NCBI RefSeq assembly: GCF_021325795.1
Contig: NZ_JAHPZX010000002.1
Span: 744,001-808,000, forward strand
Origin: Bordetella sp. LUAb4
Lineage (GTDB): Bacteria > Pseudomonadota > Gammaproteobacteria > Burkholderiales > Burkholderiaceae_B
Length of the DNA: 64,000 nt
Direction of reading: 5' to 3'
Position 1 is the first letter of the stretch; each line of letters begins with the position of its first letter. Made by a program: the position numbers and the translations under genes. A model generated the notes under the pieces. That model worked only from the letters and a program-made list of their open reading frames with translations. It made no database searches and was not told the DNA's origin. Below are positions 62,157 to 64,000 of this stretch, piece by piece.

Positions 62157-64000
62157 ATGGACCCGCGCCTGCTCGAGTATTACAACCAGGAACTCATCTA
62201 TATGCGCGAACTCGCCACCGAGTTCGGCGACGCACATCCGAAGATCGCGCGCCGCTTGGGCATGCAGACAGGCGAAATAGCCGACCCGTATGTCGAGCGT
62301 CTGATCGAATCCTTCTGCTTCATGGCCGCGCGTACGCAGATCAAGCTCGATGCTGAATTTCCCCGGTTCACCGGCCGTTTGCTTGAGGTGCTCTACCCGA
62401 ACTATGTGGCTCCAACACCGTCGATCGCTGTCGCGCGCATGTACCCCAACCAGGTCGAGGGTAATCTCGTCGAGGGGCATCGCGTCGCCCGTGGAACCCG
62501 ATTCCATACACGCATTCCCGAGGGGGAAAAGACCGCCTGCCAGTTCACCAGCGGACAGGATGTCACGCTGTGGCCGCTGAAGATCACCGAGGCCCGCCTG
62601 ACCTGCATTCCACCGGACATCCCGGCCCTGGACCGTTATGTACCGCCCGGCAAACAGGTGCACGGCGCATTGCGGCTCAGGCTGACGACTACGGGAGACG
62701 TCGCCGTGGCAGACCTCAAAGGAGTCGATCGACTGCCGGTGTACCTGGCGGGAGATGAGCGGGTGGCGTCGCATTTGTTCGAACTCATACATGTTGCCAG
62801 CATTGCTTCTGTCATCGCGGCACCCGGCGATTTCGGCGCCTTGTCGAACCGGCCCGCGGCAGTCATGGAGGACGCGGTTCAGCACGAAGGCCTGAGTGCC
62901 GATCAGAATCTGCTCCCTCTCATCTGGACCAGATTGCACGGGCACAATCTCTTGCATGAATACTTCGCTTGCCCGGCGCGGTTCTGGTTCTTCGCGCTAA
63001 ACGGCCTTGCGCAAGGATTTTCTCGGGTAAACGGCCGTGAAGTAGAGATAGTCGTGCTGCTCGACCGTGCCCCGGGCCAGCTGGCAAACCTGGTCGACGC
63101 ATCGCGCTTTGCGCTCTTCTGCACCCCCGTCATCAATCTTTTCGCCAAACACACGGATGTGATCGAGATCTCGCCGCACGAGACCGAATTCCATTTGGTC
63201 CCAGCGCGGCTCGCACCGCTGGACTACGAAGTGTTCTCGGTGCAAAGCGTCAGCGGCCAGGAGGGGGCAACGTCGGAAGAAATGGAATTTCGTCCGCTTT
63301 ATCAGACGCTGAATAACGACGAGGCCAATCACGGCAGGTATTTCTCGACGCGCCGCGAGCGGCGTGTCACATCGCAATCGGCGCGGCGTTACGGTACCCG
63401 CACGCCCTACGTCGGTACAGAGGTATTCCTGTCGCTGGTCGACCAGAACGAGGCACCCTATAACGAGAACATCCGTTTTCTTTCGGTCGATGCCCTACTT
63501 ACGAACCGGGATCTGGCAACGCTGGTGCCACGCGATGGCATCAGGGATCTTGCGTCAGACCAGTCCGCCCCGGTCGAAAGCATAGGATTCATTCGGCCAC
63601 CGAGTCCGCCGTTGGCGCCTTATGCGGAACGCGAGATGGCATGGCGCTTGATCCGGCAGCTCAGCTTCAACCACCTGCCTCTTGAAGACCTGGATCACCG
63701 AGAGGGCGGCCAGGGTTTGCGCGATCTACTGCGTCTGTATCTGACGACCGGCGCGAGCGAACAGCGACGCCAGGTGGAAAGTCTGATTGGCGTAAAGACG
63801 CGCCCAGTGACACGCAAGCTACCAGGCGCGGGGCCCATGACGTTTGGCCGCGGGATCGAGTGCGCGCTGACCGTGGACGAAACCGGCTTTTCCGGAATGA
63901 GCCCCTATCTGTTCGGGCTGATCATTGAACACTGGTTGGCTCGCCACGTTTCCATCAACAGTTTTACTCAGACCGAACTGCATTCGATGCAGCGCGGCAG
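62157..64000 (+). CDS. tssF: T6SS baseplate protein TssF, 3' end beyond the window
   Basis: TssF, with TssG, forms the baseplate wedge. The visible 614 residues start MDPRLLEYYNQELIYMRELATEFGDAHPKIARRLGM and include DPYVERLIESFCFMAARTQIKLDAEFPRFTGRLLEVLYPNYVAPTPS, the diagnostic N-terminal block, and later FSTRRERRVTSQSARRYGTRTPYVGTEVFLSLVD. The frame is open to base 64000. From the family's usual length only a small C-terminal part is missing. tssG would be expected next. Confidence 0.96.
   Translation, partial: MDPRLLEYYNQELIYMRELATEFGDAHPKIARRLGMQTGEIADPYVERLIESFCFMAARTQIKLDAEFPRFTGRLLEVLYPNYVAPTPSIAVARMYPNQVEGNLVEGHRVARGTRFHTRIPEGEKTACQFTSGQDVTLWPLKITEARLTCIPPDIPALDRYVPPGKQVHGALRLRLTTTGDVAVADLKGVDRLPVYLAGDERVASHLFELIHVASIASVIAAPGDFGALSNRPAAVMEDAVQHEGLSADQNLLPLIWTRLHGHNLLHEYFACPARFWFFALNGLAQGFSRVNGREVEIVVLLDRAPGQLANLVDASRFALFCTPVINLFAKHTDVIEISPHETEFHLVPARLAPLDYEVFSVQSVSGQEGATSEEMEFRPLYQTLNNDEANHGRYFSTRRERRVTSQSARRYGTRTPYVGTEVFLSLVDQNEAPYNENIRFLSVDALLTNRDLATLVPRDGIRDLASDQSAPVESIGFIRPPSPPLAPYAEREMAWRLIRQLSFNHLPLEDLDHREGGQGLRDLLRLYLTTGASEQRRQVESLIGVKTRPVTRKLPGAGPMTFGRGIECALTVDETGFSGMSPYLFGLIIEHWLARHVSINSFTQTELHSMQRG

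Overview
The window is high-GC DNA (roughly two-thirds G+C) whose gene content and protein sequences fit a betaproteobacterium of the Alcaligenaceae, close to Bordetella or Achromobacter. The clues are divergent parE and trxA-rho, divergent yhdP and glnE, an ectRABCD osmolyte operon, and a ferredoxin-type reductase of the CDP-6-deoxy-glucoseen reductase family. I cannot fix the genus from sequence reading alone.

Region 1 (1-10.2 kb, all minus strand): the start of alaS, preceded by a type IVb (R64 thin-pilus-like) pilus operon in the order pilL-N-O-P-Q-R-S-V. It encodes an outer-membrane secretin lipoprotein and a second lipoprotein, periplasmic and inner-membrane platform proteins, one assembly ATPase, a major prepilin and a large tip-type prepilin. 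Recognisable pilM, pilT (transglycosylase) and pilU (prepilin peptidase) genes are missing from the cluster.

Region 2 (10.4-17.0 kb, minus): metabolic genes. An Rrf2-type regulator and an SDR oxidoreductase form one unit, with a perfect dyad over the regulator promoter. dadA and a lone sugar-type solute-binding protein are 5 bp apart. An FAD/2Fe-2S reductase and a MOSC protein follow.

Region 3 (17.2-21.3 kb, minus): ectR-ectA-ectB-ectC-ectD, for making ectoine and 5-hydroxyectoine under MarR-type control.

Region 4 (21.5-37.7 kb): housekeeping genes. These are parE-parC (minus), trxA-rho (plus), yhdP (minus), and glnE, queH and a ThDP-dependent enzyme (plus).

Region 5 (37.7-39.1 kb): an eroded junction with a truncated DUF1016 (YhcG-type) nuclease gene and a probable anti-sigma-factor tail, lying against the next block.

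Region 6 (39.1-64 kb): a type VI secretion system (T6SS). The minus-strand arm runs clpV-tssB-tssC-hcp-tssJ-tssK-vgrG-DUF4123-DUF3304-DUF3304-tle1-PAAR-tssL-tssM-tssL. The plus-strand arm runs from a TagK-like gene through tssE to tssF, which continues off the window. The effector module (spike, adaptor, two candidate immunity proteins, phospholipase effector, PAAR tip) sits inside the structural operon. tssM is flanked by two different TssL proteins, each carrying an OmpA-type peptidoglycan-binding domain. tssG and tssA are not seen and may lie beyond position 64000.
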